64,000 nt of DNA from Delphinapterus leucas (GCF_002288925.2 NW_022098004.1:13650581-13714580); one strand, 5' to 3'. Shown: positions 35,201 through 42,742, counted from the first letter of the stretch. Numbers and translations are program-made. Notes: generated by a model not told the origin, from the sequence alone.

Positions 35201-36050
35201 CTCTAAAGTTCAATGCTGGTGATGCCGGTCATTAGGATATTCTCTTACTGTGCTTAAACTTTACCATACATACGTATGTATGGAAAAAAACATAGTATAT
35301 ATAGAGCTTGGTATCATCCAAGGTTTCAGGCATCCACTGGGTGTCTGGGGACATATCCCCCACAGATAAGAGGGTACTGCTGTACGTGTAGTAAGAGTGC
35401 AGAAACAAGAATAATTCCTTCTTTCACTTTCAGGGAAGCGTGATATGACAGAGATAAACAGCCCTTCTGAGCCTTGAGGTTTTGGCTTATTTCTCCACTT
35501 GGTCAACTTACTGTCCCTTTCACTTCTCAGAAGCTGGGTAAGAAATGAGGCAGGTCAACATCCTTAGCAAATTCTCATGCTTCCTACCTCCCTCCCATCA
35601 GAGGTCACTCTCTGATTTGCTTGTTTGCATGGAGACCACACTGAGGACGCACCATGTGCCAGGCACTGTGCAAATCACCACGCATATATTTCGTTGCTTC
35701 GTTCTCACGGCAGCCCCTTCGGGGTACCAGGAGGTTAAATAATTTGGCCCACGTCACACAGTCAGAAGCAAAGCTGGGACTGCCAATCTCCTGCTCTTAA
35801 GCACGGCCCTAAGGGCCGGAAACCTGGAGTAGCAACACTGGCTGCAAAGGCGTGAGGAGCTGCCCGGAAGAGCGGGACCCCCGCAGAATCAGGACGGAGT
35901 CCCGGCTCCGCTCTCCACGACCAACCCGGGTGCCCGCGGCTCTTACTTCTCGATCTCCAGTGCTGCCACCTTCCGCTTTTCGTAGAGCTTGTCATTGAGG
36001 GCGCGCACGATGTTGGGCGTGAGCGGCGCGAAATCCTTCTCGGGGTTCAT
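5160..36050 (-). CDS. VAC14: VAC14, PIKfyve complex scaffold; exons 1-12 (5' part of gene)
   Basis: VAC14 is a HEAT-repeat scaffold that holds the PIKfyve kinase and the FIG4 phosphatase together on endosomal and lysosomal membranes, so controlling PI(3,5)P2. Twelve exons on the minus strand join without a frame break into 458 codons: 36050-35947, 24243-24093, 23786-23619, 22807-22745, 22205-22098, 21543-21434, 21146-21040, 20044-19910, 19444-19292, 13243-13180, 5598-5454, 5225-5160. All donors are GT and all acceptors AG. The product begins [20 protein letters not shown] and carries helical HEAT-type repeats throughout, for example [18 protein letters not shown] and [19 protein letters not shown], with an acidic, low-complexity linker near residues 330-385. 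Exon phases, order and residues match recalled mammalian VAC14 closely. The mammalian protein is about 782 residues; the C-terminal part, which contains the FIG4-binding region, is beyond the left edge. No stop or frameshift is seen, so the gene looks intact here. Confidence 0.97.
5454..5598 (-). CDS. VAC14: VAC14 exon 11 (residues 388-436)
   Basis: Returns to HEAT-type helices: [20 protein letters not shown], then [20 protein letters not shown] and KTPRK. The acceptor is CACCCGCAG and the donor GTGAGC. Confidence 0.97.
6955..7265 (+). mobile_element. hAT-type MITE, nonautonomous DNA transposon
   Basis: Begins cactgtccaacagaaacata and contains acaggtgaaattaattttaa and taacccaatata. These are typical of a common mammalian hAT-Charlie MITE. 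A fragment of a similar family lies near 34505-34680. The exact family name is not certain. Confidence 0.65.
9745..10080 (+). mobile_element. MIR SINE or MIR pair
   Basis: Contains aacctctctaggcctgtat, tcacttgtaaaatgggga and, later, cagatgaggaaacggaggca, which are MIR tail and MIR-like sequences. The boundaries are approximate. Confidence 0.6.
13180..13243 (-). CDS. VAC14: VAC14 exon 10 (residues 367-388)
   Basis: A 64-base exon encoding [20 protein letters not shown], with acceptor CCCCAG and donor GTAAGT. Its phase (2 bases in, 2 bases out) fits exons 9 and 11 exactly. The serine-rich peptide continues the linker between HEAT blocks. Confidence 0.95.
13560..14140 (+). mobile_element. L1M/HAL1 fragment
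   Basis: The plus strand reads as an L1 ORF2 3' region: gataccatttcacacccacc, tgcattgctggtgggaatgt and gaatggataaacaaaatgtg. It is degraded, with no intact frame. Confidence 0.85.
14165..15115 (-). mobile_element. L1M 3' region fragment
   Basis: Typical L1M 3' text on the minus strand, with plus-strand ttagatttacagaaaagttg, ccctgcattgcatttagttc and tatgcatttttggaaaaatg. Ends near the simple repeat catccatccatccattcatt. Confidence 0.75.
15172..15515 (-). mobile_element. CHR-type SINE, long form
   Basis: Begins with ttatttatttatttatttgg, has several gtagttgtggc repeats and ends gccaccagggaggtccc. Flanked by ccttctctctt-like direct repeats. Confidence 0.9.
18232..18302 (-). tRNA. tRNA-Gly(GCC), in VAC14 intron 9
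   Basis: A 71-nt sequence on the minus strand begins GCATTGGTGGTTCAGTGGTA and ends CCAATGC plus discriminator A. The anticodon loop contains CTGCCAC (anticodon GCC). A box TGGTTCAGTGG and B box GGTTCGATTCC are intact, and the acceptor stem (GCATTGG with CCAATGC) and T stem (CCGGG with CCCGG) pair perfectly. A TTTT run for Pol III termination lies 12-16 bases downstream. It reads in the same direction as VAC14. It should charge glycine for GGC/GGU codons. Confidence 0.97.
19292..19444 (-). CDS. VAC14: VAC14 exon 9 (residues 316-367), acidic linker
   Basis: Starts with the conserved [20 protein letters not shown], then becomes an acidic and proline-rich low-complexity stretch with [10 protein letters not shown] and [14 protein letters not shown]. 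The linker differs from the recalled human sequence much more than the HEAT repeats do, as expected for a disordered segment. The donor is GTAAGTG. Confidence 0.95.
19445..19909 (-). other. VAC14: VAC14 intron 8
   Basis: 465 bases of unique sequence between exons 8 and 9. Reading frames that cross it are read-through of exon sequence. Confidence 0.8.
19910..20044 (-). CDS. VAC14: VAC14 exon 8 (residues 271-316)
   Basis: Encodes [20 protein letters not shown] and [20 protein letters not shown], then DRKK. The acceptor is CCTTCCAG and the donor GTATCC, a weaker donor than the others. Longer reading frames overlapping here run into intron sequence and are not real. Confidence 0.97.
20045..21039 (-). 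other. VAC14: VAC14 intron 7
   Basis: 995 bases. The centre (about 20235-20740) reads like an old degraded interspersed repeat with many short frames on both strands. I cannot assign a family. No exon is supported. Confidence 0.5.
21040..21146 (-). CDS. VAC14: VAC14 exon 7 (residues 235-271)
   Basis: Completes Met235 and encodes [20 protein letters not shown] and [15 protein letters not shown], leaving one base of Asp271. The acceptor is CATTGGTAG and the donor GTGAGT. Confidence 0.97.
21434..21543 (-). CDS. VAC14: VAC14 exon 6 (residues 199-235)
   Basis: Encodes [20 protein letters not shown] and [16 protein letters not shown], then two bases of the Met codon completed by exon 7. The acceptor is GGGGCAG and the donor GTGAGT. 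Confidence 0.97.
22098..22205 (-). CDS. VAC14: VAC14 exon 5 (residues 163-198)
   Basis: 108 bases, 36 codons, beginning [20 protein letters not shown] and ending QFIISW. The acceptor is ACCCACAG and the donor GTAAGG. Confidence 0.97.
22745..22807 (-). CDS. VAC14: VAC14 exon 4 (residues 142-162)
   Basis: A 63-base exon encoding [20 protein letters not shown] plus Lys. The acceptor is CTCATAG and the donor GTACTT, slightly off consensus. It is only visible by joining to its neighbours, because the reading frame is short. Confidence 0.95.
23619..23786 (-). CDS. VAC14: VAC14 exon 3 (residues 86-141)
   Basis: 168 bases, 56 codons, phase 0 at both ends. Contains the motif [20 protein letters not shown] and ends LFDGLSK before donor GTGACC. 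The acceptor is CATCGCAG. Confidence 0.97.
24093..24243 (-). CDS. VAC14: VAC14 exon 2 (residues 35-85)
   Basis: Encodes the conserved N-terminal HEAT segment with [20 protein letters not shown] and [20 protein letters not shown]. The acceptor is CTCTCCAG and the donor is AAG|GTGAGC. It is separated from exon 1 by the largest intron in the window, 11.7 kb. Confidence 0.96.
24941..25153 (+). mobile_element. CHR-2-type SINE with (AC)n tail
   Basis: Starts gggcttccctggtggcgcag with a tRNA-like B box gggttcgtgcccc. The usual A tail is replaced by about 11 AC repeats. A 14-bp target-site duplication (aaaggaaaagac-a/g-a) lies at 24927-24940 and 25154-25167. Confidence 0.95.
26761..26831 (+). tRNA. 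tRNA-Gly(GCC), in VAC14 intron 1
   Basis: 71 nt, identical to the copy at 18232-18302 but on the opposite strand. Anticodon GCC is at 26793-26795, the A and B boxes are intact, and all stems pair. A TTTTT terminator follows within about 12 bases of the 3' end. It is antisense to VAC14. The canonical sequence and terminator suggest it is expressed. Confidence 0.97.
27239..27312 (+). repeat. CA-rich imperfect microsatellite
   Basis: Runs of cacacaca mixed with alternating gcgcgc purine-pyrimidine, about 75 bases, lying 180 bases upstream of the diverged tRNA-Gly gene. Confidence 0.85.
27455..27525 (+). tRNA. tRNA-Gly(GCC), diverged copy in VAC14 intron 1
   Basis: 71 nt with the same D and anticodon arms (anticodon GCC at 27487-27489) and intact A and B boxes. 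Three substitutions separate it from the other two copies. Acceptor base 4 is C instead of T, giving a C-A mismatch. The T stem is CTGGG paired with CCCAG instead of CCGGG with CCCGG, a paired double change that keeps the stem. A TTTTTT terminator starts about 10 bases downstream. Probably functional, though the acceptor mismatch lowers confidence. Confidence 0.9.
31805..32130 (-). mobile_element. L1M 3' end fragment
   Basis: Plus-strand text attattcacatgccataaat and gtgcaagtgtcaccacaatc, then agaagaaaacctgtactcat, is characteristic of reversed L1M 3' ends. Confidence 0.75.
33755..33990 (+). mobile_element. MLT1-like LTR fragment (ERVL-MaLR)
   Basis: Reads ttatggactgaatcgtcccc, ggcagtatttggagataggg and ctgatccaataggatcagtg with gtctttataaa, the order seen in MLT1 LTRs. 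It is partial, with a poly-C expansion. Confidence 0.65.
34206..34419 (+). mobile_element. MER5A, hAT-Charlie MITE
   Basis: 214 bases, starting cagtggttctcaacc and ending ggttaagaaaccctg (inverted termini), with internal ggagacatttttggttgt and aatgcacaggacag. Flanked by a perfect 8-bp target duplication agttaagg at 34198-34205 and 34420-34427. Confidence 0.93.
34505..34680 (+). mobile_element. hAT-type MITE fragment
   Basis: Contains cactgtccattatggcag, agccacatgtggctattgaa and cccatggccagtggctatt, typical ends of a mammalian hAT MITE. The interior is deleted. Confidence 0.6.
34914..35385 (-). mobile_element. Tigger/pogo-like DNA transposon remnant
   Basis: Ends look like imperfect inverted repeats: atggaaccccgttatcc on the left and, reversed, cagtaccctcttatc on the right. 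Near the right end caaggtttcaggcatccact and ggggacatatccccc match Tigger-type consensus as I recall it. Confidence 0.6.
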
Positions 36051-36430
36051 GGTGGCAGCTCGGGGCGTTCCCCGGAGCCCCGCGACTCCTCAGCCCGCGG
36101 CAGCCCGGGCCGCACCGGGGCTAGGGGAGTCTGCGGCTCCGCGCTGCCTCCGGCACCGGCTCATGGACCACGCCGCCCCGGGCCGCCTGTCTCGCTCCGC
36201 CGCCGCGCGCCGCCTCGGAACCCGGGCCTGGATCCCGTCTCCGTACCCCTGCCCCTGGCCGCCAAACAGCTCACGAGACCCACTCCCGGCCAGCACCTGC
36301 CGGGCTCATGGAGCAGCGGCCATGTTACTCAGATCAGGTGACTCTGCACCGACTTCCGCCTTCCGCCGCTAGGACCCGCCCTTTGCCAGCCACGCCCCCG
36401 CACGCATCCGCAGGTGGATTAGCCACGCCC
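35860..36430 (-). promoter_or_regulatory. VAC14: VAC14 CpG-island promoter and 5' UTR
   Basis: A GC- and CpG-rich stretch surrounds exon 1. Read on the minus strand, paired ETS-type GGAAG sites lie at 36352-36366 (plus strand ACTTCCGCC then TTCCGCC). A YY1-like AACATGGCCGC is at 36326-36316. This TATA-less ETS/YY1 layout is typical of housekeeping genes. The transcription start is inferred to lie near 36.2-36.35 kb, but the sequence alone cannot place it. Several upstream ATGs are present in the proposed leader. Confidence 0.75.
35947..36050 (-). CDS. VAC14: VAC14 exon 1, coding part (residues 1-35)
   Basis: The start ATG is at 36050-36048 ([10 protein letters not shown]...). The exon ends at 35947 after two bases of Lys35, and the donor reads GTAAGA. 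The 104 coding bases plus exon 2 give exactly 85 codons. The start is chosen because it matches the known N-terminus and lies in the CpG island. Confidence 0.95.
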
Positions 36431-36493
36431 CCACAAGGCTCCACCTTCTCCCATCACACTCCTGCTTGTAGACCCCCACGGTTTGAGGCCTGC

Positions 36494-36603
36494 TTAGTAG
36501 GGCGTGAATACCATGCACTCCACTGCCTGCACGTGGTAGGCTTGGAACATGGTGGGCTTCTTTTTGTACACGTTCCTGAGAACGAAGGGGCTCTTGGAGC
36601 CTG
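36494..36603 (-). pseudogene. Possible terminal coding exon or gene fragment, unidentified
   Basis: The minus strand encodes a 35-codon open stretch, GSKSPFVLRNVYKKKP then TMFQAYHVQAVECMVFTPY, ending in TAA at 36496-36494. Just upstream is an acceptor-like CTAACCGAGTCAG with a good branch-point match (TGCTAAC) but a weak pyrimidine tract. I do not recognise the peptide. In human the 3' end of HYDIN lies next to the VAC14 5' end in this orientation, so a last exon of a minus-strand neighbour is possible. A chance frame or a pseudogene fragment is equally open. Confidence 0.3.
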
Positions 36604-36889
36604 ACTCGGTTAGCATAATTTATTCTATATCTACTGAATCCACTACTTCATCCACTGCTTAGTCACCAGCCAGTTTCTCATATGCCAATGATTCCCAAAT
36701 TAGAGTAACACCATCTTGATTTTCGCCATATCCTAGCCATTTGTACTATTATTTAAAAAATATTTTCTCTAATCAACGAACTTTAAAAAATTTTTAATTC
36801 CTACTTTAGCCTTGTTTATGCCCTATAATCATGGGTTTGAATAGTGATATATATATTTCTAAAACATATCAATAAATTGCAATTAAAAA

Positions 36890-37400
36890 CAGAATAACCT
36901 GTCTATTGTGACCCCAAAAGTGGGTTCACCTCTTGGTGGGTATTGAGCCAAAAGTCACAACCAAGCCAAAGTTAGGGAGAAGGAAGCATTTATTATTTCT
37001 TGCAGCAAGTAAGGAGAACACCAGTGATCTCTGCCAAAGCAGTGTCTCTCCCAACAGCAAATTTGGGGAAGTTTTAAGCTAAAGGTACATGGGTATTCAT
37101 GAAGGGGCTTGAGCAGTGGAGAATTCAGCATAGAATTCGGGCCACAGTCGACAGAGTCCAAGCTTTAGTTGATTGAAGTCACGAGGGTCAACGTCATCAT
37201 TCCATCCTCCTCCTAGGTGGGGGCCTTAGTTCTTGCAGGACTCAAAGACCGTATCAGATTGTTATGTACATCCCTTGAGGAGGAACTAGGACTCTGTTTC
37301 ATAGTTGAACTGTTTTATTTGACTGCTTTTCCTTTGTTCTTGCATTCCCTTACTTCCCTTAATATCAATGATTACTGAGACCTGTTCCAGGGCAGGCATT
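36890..37400 (-). mobile_element. LTR-like repeat, candidate solo LTR
   Basis: Contains gaaggaagcatttattattt and, toward the right, gaggaggaactaggactctg followed by a T-rich stretch. The same layout recurs at 40895-41540, so both are copies of one interspersed family. The family looks LTR-like by memory, but I cannot name it and see no viral genes. Confidence 0.45.
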
Positions 37401-37839
37401 GTGGCCAGATTTAGGTCACAAAACAGCTTAGGCCACTTCCCTTATGTCAAGAAAGCCTTGCCTGGTACTCTTTCTCCAGGGAACCCCCTACTCTACCTGC
37501 TTATACTACCACCTAAAATCTCAGGTACCAACAGTGGTTGTCACCCCACCATTTGGGACTCAGGATGTGTTATCATGCTCTGCTACCTTGGAGGGCTGGG
37601 TTACAGACAGCAGAAGCCCCAAATGTGTTGCTTGCAGGCCTCCAGATGGATCCACTAGAAAGCAGCCCCTCCAAGTGCTTTGAAGTGTCACACTAAATCC
37701 TGGAACAGAAATTGAAGCTATGTGCTAAAAATTTTAAAAGCACTTTATTGATTCAGTGTGGCTAAAGATACAGTAACAGGGAGATGCATCAGAGTTCCTT
37801 GTCATAAGCTTCCACAGCGGACAGGAACTTAGGACAAGG

Positions 37840-38175
37840 CTATATCACAGTGGAACCCAATGAGGATTAATATTGTTAAAAAACAAAATTCAGCTGAGTA
37901 AATTTGAGGATATAATTGGATTTATTCAACAATTTATGACTCTGGCAGCATCCCATCTAGCAGACAGGAGCTTCAAAGAGCTTCAAAGACTTTTATAGGC
38001 AGAAGGGGGAGGGGGCTGGAAAGGAAGTGGATGGGTTCAGGTATGTCACCATCCTTTGGAGAAGGGGGGTGTTTATCATGCAGATTACCTCACCAGAGCT
38101 GATCAGGTAATTTCAGATAAACTAGTTAAAAGTCACATTCCTGGGAGAAGCTGAAACTACAATTAAGTTAGATAT
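37840..38175 (-). mobile_element. LTR-like repeat, unassigned
   Basis: Contains aacaaaattcagctgagtaa, attggatttattcaacaatt and gcagcatcccatctagcaga, which resemble an ERV1-class LTR from memory. No coding sequence. Confidence 0.45.
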
Positions 38176-38394
38176 TAAGTCTTGATTTGCTGATGTGGGT
38201 TTAGCACAAGTGAGTGACTCAGTTTGGGCTTGTTCTTTTTTTTTTTTTTTTTAACAACGTGAACATAACACTGGTGGTACTTTTTTCTGAGTGAAAAGCA
38301 CTCACTTAAAGCTTGTAACAGTTTTGAAAATGGAGTGTTATTCTCAATCCACAGATCAGAATCTATGGGACACAAGTGAGGGGCTATAGGTGGG

Positions 38395-38980
38395 TAGAAT
38401 TCTGAGATGGCCCCTAAGAGTCCCTCCCTTTTAGGTATATGCCCTGTGCAAACCCCTCCCTTCAATTGTGATTGAGTCTTGTAAATATGATGGACTGTCA
38501 TTCTAACAAGTATTACGTTATATAGAAGAGATTTTGCAGATGTAGTTGAGGTCCCTAATCATCTGACTGTGAGTTACTAAAAAGGGAGATTATTCTGACT
38601 GGGTCTGACCTAATCATGTGTGGAGTTAAAAGCCATTAGAAGAGATTTTAAGTGGGAGGGAGATTCTCCTGCTGACCTTGAGAAGCCAACAGTAACAACA
38701 GTAACTGTTTATGACAGGTCATTTGGTAAGGACCTGAGAATGGTCTCTAGTTGCTAAAAAATGGTCCCCTGTTGTCAGTTGCCAAGAAAATGGGACTTCA
38801 AATGGCTGCAAGAAAATGAATTTTGTCAACAGACTGAGAGAGTTTGGAAGAGACTCTTTCCCCAGTTGACTCTCCAGATGAAGATGCAGCTGGCTGGTTC
38901 ATTAGCAGGGGGTTTTGAAGATGGAATTTTAAGAAAAGGATTGGCAGGTATCTAAACACATATAGATCTAAGCTTTCATA
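38395..38980 (+). mobile_element. Old interspersed repeat, possibly LTR-type
   Basis: Contains agattttgcagatgtagttg, aaagggagattattctgact and ggagattctcctgctgacct, phrases found in common old mammalian repeats. The class is not certain. Confidence 0.4.
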
Positions 38981-39939
38981 AATGCTTCTCTGCCTTAAGT
39001 CTAGAGGAAGAAATTCTACTTGATAAGCCAGTAAGTTCTGCTGAAGTTTTCTTTTAGATTTTGGAGACAAGAATTTAACAACAACTTTGTGGTTTGTTAC
39101 AAGATGTGTTTCAAAGCTGTAAGGTTTTTTTTTCTAAGAACGACTTGTCTGTAGAAAGCCTTATTTCTCCCCCATCATTTCAACACTGTTTACTTTCTTT
39201 CCTAAATGAGACCTCTGTGAGACCATCAGCATTGAATGAGATACACATTGAACCATGTTCGGCATCTGGTTTCAATTATTTTAGATTCAAGTGATGATCT
39301 AAGAAAGGAGGAGCCTCAGCTGAATTAGTTTGATTCTTCTAACGGTTTGGACTCAAAGCACCTGCCCATTTTACCATCCGCCTTCAGATTTAGGTGAGAT
39401 TAAGAACTTAAGGTAGAGAATCTTTGAGACTGTTACAGAAAATTAAAAAATTCAGGTCTTCGTTCGTTAACCGGTCAGATGGAATTTTGGGGTCAGAAAG
39501 AACTAGAATGGTAAATTTAATTGTAACTCAAGTTGCACCCAATATTTAAAGACTACTAAATGTGCACGATACAGTAAAAATTCACACGGTAAGAAATTAC
39601 TAAATGTTTAGAAATCCAAATTTTCACCTTTTTCTGTTTTTAGTACCCGCTCCCCGGGTCACAAAGTGGACTCAAGTTTCCATTACCCCTTACCCAACAA
39701 GGGGTGGTGGTACTACACGCTTACCTTGGGGAAACAGCTTTCACTTTATAACTGGACAGGAAAGTCGTTTGGTGAGAGAGAAGGCTAAAGGAAACGGAGG
39801 CCGGTGGTACAGGCCCACGGTTACTCTTGAGGAGACGGCCTCAGCCCCAAACCACCTGGACCACCTAACAGGACCGCTTTTCCCGCCGACTCTCGCCCTC
39901 TGGCCATTGTCACCACAGCCCGCCCACCCGAAGCCGTCG

Positions 39940-40100
39940 TCGTGGTAACGCTGTTTGGTCCCACCCCATCCCTTCGCCCCGCCCACCTTCTTTTACATTT
40001 ATAGCCAGCCGGGCTTCGATTGGTCCATCCGTCCTTCACTCTGGGAGAGTTTCCGGGCTGCGGGACTCTGGAACTCATTTGAATTTGTGGCGCCGGGAGT
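39940..40100 (+). promoter_or_regulatory. CpG-rich promoter with CCAAT and CHR-like elements
   Basis: A TATA-less GC-rich region has GC boxes, an inverted CCAAT box ATTGG at 40019-40023 (NF-Y type) and TTTGAA at 40078-40083, 55 bases downstream. An NF-Y site followed by a TTTGAA/CHR element near the start site is the usual layout of DREAM/MuvB-regulated G2/M genes. This suggests, but does not prove, cell-cycle control. A spliced exon follows directly. Confidence 0.6.
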
Positions 40101-40152
40101 TCGTGAGGTGAGGAGTGGAGCTGGGCGTCTTGCTGGAGCCGACAAACTCGGT
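40085..40152 (+). other. Likely untranslated first exon of unidentified gene
   Basis: No ATG is present before the donor at 40153 (CTCGGTG|GTGAGT), so the exon is read as 5' UTR. The start is inferred from the promoter elements and is only approximate. Intron 1 is 289 bases with a clean pyrimidine-rich acceptor. Confidence 0.55.
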
Positions 40153-40441
40153 GGTGAGTGACCTTGAGGGGAGAAGGACGATAAGGGCGGCCGAGGTGCA
40201 GGGACGCTGAGTCAAACAAGCCGCCTCGAGATGGGGGGCTTCAGCCGGGCTGCTTCCCTCCCTGAGGCAGCCCCTCTGTTCGCTTCCTCGCAGCCTCTAG
40301 GTTCTTCTGTCACGTCGTTTTCCTCGCGTCTCAGAGACAACGCGCCCGCCCCTTTTTTGTCGCCCCTGGAGGGAGGCTTCTCCTGACGCTCCCTTTTCCT
40401 CTTCTTTCGCGGTGTCTCTCAGTTCCTTCCCTCCCCACTAG

Positions 40442-40619
40442 CAACCCTCCGACCCTGCTGTGCTTACACCTTCCCTAAGCGTACTCGACTCTCCCGACCT
40501 CTTTCGTAATTATATCCGGCTCTCCATCACCAACACTGTCAGAAACTTTCTACCTGCCCTTGACAGTGTGGAAAAGACTCCTGAGCAACTTGAAGCGCGG
40601 TATAAAGCGCTACAAAAAT
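40442..40619 (+). CDS. Unidentified gene, coding-type exon 2
   Basis: The acceptor ttccctccccactag precedes the exon and a consensus donor GTAAGC follows AAAAAT at its end. One frame is open throughout: it starts QPSDPAVLTPSLSVLDSPDL, continues with RNYIRLSITNTVRNFLPALD, and ends EKTPEQLEARYKALQK plus one base of a further codon. The second half looks amphipathic and helical. There is no ATG in this frame, so either translation starts elsewhere, or the start codon is lost, or the exon is a relic. I do not recognise the protein, and no later exon is found downstream in the window. Confidence 0.5.
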
Positions 40620-40894
40620 GTAAGCTCTTGTCCCAGTTGTTGACTCGAATATGACGCATAGAAATTTTATACCAATTTCAGGGAGTTTTAAAGTCCAGTT
40701 TGAAGTATGGATATCCGAAGGACTTCAGTCCAGTTCTAGAGGTTTATTTCTATTTTTCTAAAAAGTAGAAGTAGTTAAACAGCCAAAGCAGCTAAGTGTC
40801 TTACTTGTAAAAAATGGCCGTTGTTTAATTTGAGTTGCTTTAAGATTTGTAGTTCTCAAGGAAGTGGGGATTGAGAAGGCTGAAGCAGTTGTAT

Positions 40895-41540
40895 TAGCGT
40901 TGCCAAAGCAAACTTGTATTTGCTCCACCGTGCACAGTAAAGCCAATCTACTGACACTGGGTTGTGGTGAAGGAAAGTGCAGCATTTATTGCACGCACCA
41001 AACAAGCAGTCAAGGTAGGTAATGCTCAAAAGGCCCAAATTCGCTGATGGCTTTCAGGGAAAGGTTTTTAAAGACAGGATGAGAGAGAGGGTTGCGGGGT
41101 GTATGATCAGCTCATGGACATTCTTCTAATTGGTTGTTGGTGAGGTAATTGGGAGTCGATATCATTAAATCTTCTGGTTCCAACTGGTCTGGGTCAGCAT
41201 GCAGTTAACTTCTTCCACCTGGTGTGGGTTTCAGCATCTGCAAAAGAGCGCGAAGGATATAGCTCAGAACATTATCTGAGTTCCTCCCTTAAGGAGGAAC
41301 TAAAGGTCCTTGACTTTGTTTTATGGCTGAACTATTATTATTTTGTCTTGCTTGCTTGTTTTCCTTTGTTTCTGTTTTTTCTCACTTCTGATTAAATTTT
41401 GTTCTTTGGGACTTGGGGAAGGCCTAGGAGGCTGAAGCTTTTCTACAAACTAGAGGCAGGTGGAGGACATGGGGGAGGGGAGAATCTGTGCTGGGAAGGC
41501 CCCATGGGATCCTACTCAGATACATTAGTAGCATAGCTTC
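40895..41540 (-). mobile_element. LTR-like repeat, second copy of the 36.9-kb family
   Basis: Shares the order gtgcagcatttattgc, then aaggaggaactaaaggtcct, then a long T-rich stretch with the copy at 36890-37400. Both are on the same strand. No coding sequence. Confidence 0.45.
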
Positions 41541-41734
41541 AAAATGAGCACTGAGTTAAGAATTTTAGAGAAGACACTGAAATGCTTTCTAAAGTTATAG
41601 GAAGGTCATTCACAGATGAGGGTATGGGCACACAGGCATACAGGAAGAAAATTGGTAAGATTTTATATCTTTTTGAGTTAACTTAAAAGGTAGGAAAATT
41701 CTTTTTTTTATTTCAGAGTTCAATTTGATATTCA

Positions 41735-41815
41735 ATTTTTACAAATTTTTTATTGGAGTATAGTTGATTTAGTTTCAGGTGTACAGCAAAGTGAATCAGT
41801 TATACATATAAAACT
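41735..41815 (-). mobile_element. Short L1 3' end
   Basis: ttttattggagtatagttga and gtgtacagcaaagtgaatca form the reversed 3' end of cetartiodactyl L1. The same end appears on the plus strand at 52057-52205. Confidence 0.8.
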
Positions 41816-41879
41816 CTTGATCAACAGGGAGTTAAAATAATTTATGTGGCTTAATTTTTTGGATGTTTTATATTAAAAT

Positions 41880-42081
41880 TTTTTTTTTGCGGTATGCGGG
41901 CCTCTCACCGCTGTGGCCTCTCCCGCTGTGGAGCACAGGCTCTGGACACACAGGCCCAGCGGCCTTGGCCCACGGGCCCAGCCGCTCCGCGGCACGTGGG
42001 ATCCTTCTGGACCGGGGCACGAACCCGCGTTCCCTGCATGGGCAGGCGGACCCTCAACCACTGCGCCACCAGGGAAGCCCT
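41880..42081 (-). mobile_element. CHR-2-type SINE
   Basis: Poly-T, gcggtatgcgggcctctcac and the end gccaccagggaagccct. It is about 200 bases with a tRNA-like part near the right end. Confidence 0.95.
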
Positions 42082-42242
42082 AAAATAATTTTTATTGTGA
42101 AAAAATAACGTGTCCTGAATATAATTTATATTGTCAAGCATTATTTTTTTCACAGTAGAACTTTAGTTCACCTGAAACTTAGTTTGTGTATGATGTGATA
42201 AATAGCTTTTACTAGAACTCTTTCATTGTTCCGTTGCTGTTG

Positions 42243-42470
42243 AGAAAACCTTGGCTCATGGGCCAAATCTGGCTCACCATCTGTTTTTGTAAATAAAATT
42301 CTGTTGGAACACAGGCACATCCATTTGTTTACTTGTTGTCTGGCTGTTTTTGTGCTACACCATCAGAGTTGAGTAGTTGTGACAGAGACTTACTATATGG
42401 GCTTCAAAGCTTAATATATTACTGTCTGGCCCTTAACAGAAAAACTTTGCCAACCCCTGAAATATGACAT
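42243..42470 (-). mobile_element. hAT-type MITE
   Basis: Contains ttggctcatgggccaaatct, tgttggaacacaggcaca and the end ctttgccaacccctga, all typical of a common mammalian hAT MITE reversed. Confidence 0.7.
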
Positions 42471-42742
42471 CCTTTCCTCACCGATTGGATAATGTCATGT
42501 TCCCATATAGCTTCAATATATATGTGTTTTGTTTTTGACCTTTTCTAGTCTATCGCATGTGTCTAGCTCTGCACATATAGCAGTGTTTTAAGTACTTTAG
42601 TGCTAAAATAAGACAATATCCAATAGGTTAACTGCTTCCCTTACTCCCTATACCAAGTTGTTCTTTGCCTTATTTATTCTTGGCCCTTGGATCCTTCATA
42701 CTATTTGTTTTTAATCTATTTTTTTAAATTAATTAATTAATT

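Larger units (their letters stand above)
24244..35946 (-). other. VAC14: VAC14 intron 1
   Basis: 11.7 kb intron with two plus-strand tRNA-Gly genes and a CHR SINE with an AC-repeat tail (24941-25153). It also has a CA-rich microsatellite (27240-27310), an L1M 3' end (31805-32130), an MLT1-like fragment (33755-33990), MER5A (34206-34419), a hAT fragment (34505-34680) and a Tigger-like element (34914-35385). Several MIR-type stretches, for example 30760-30940 and 33520-33670, are also present. No coding exon is supported. Confidence 0.8.
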
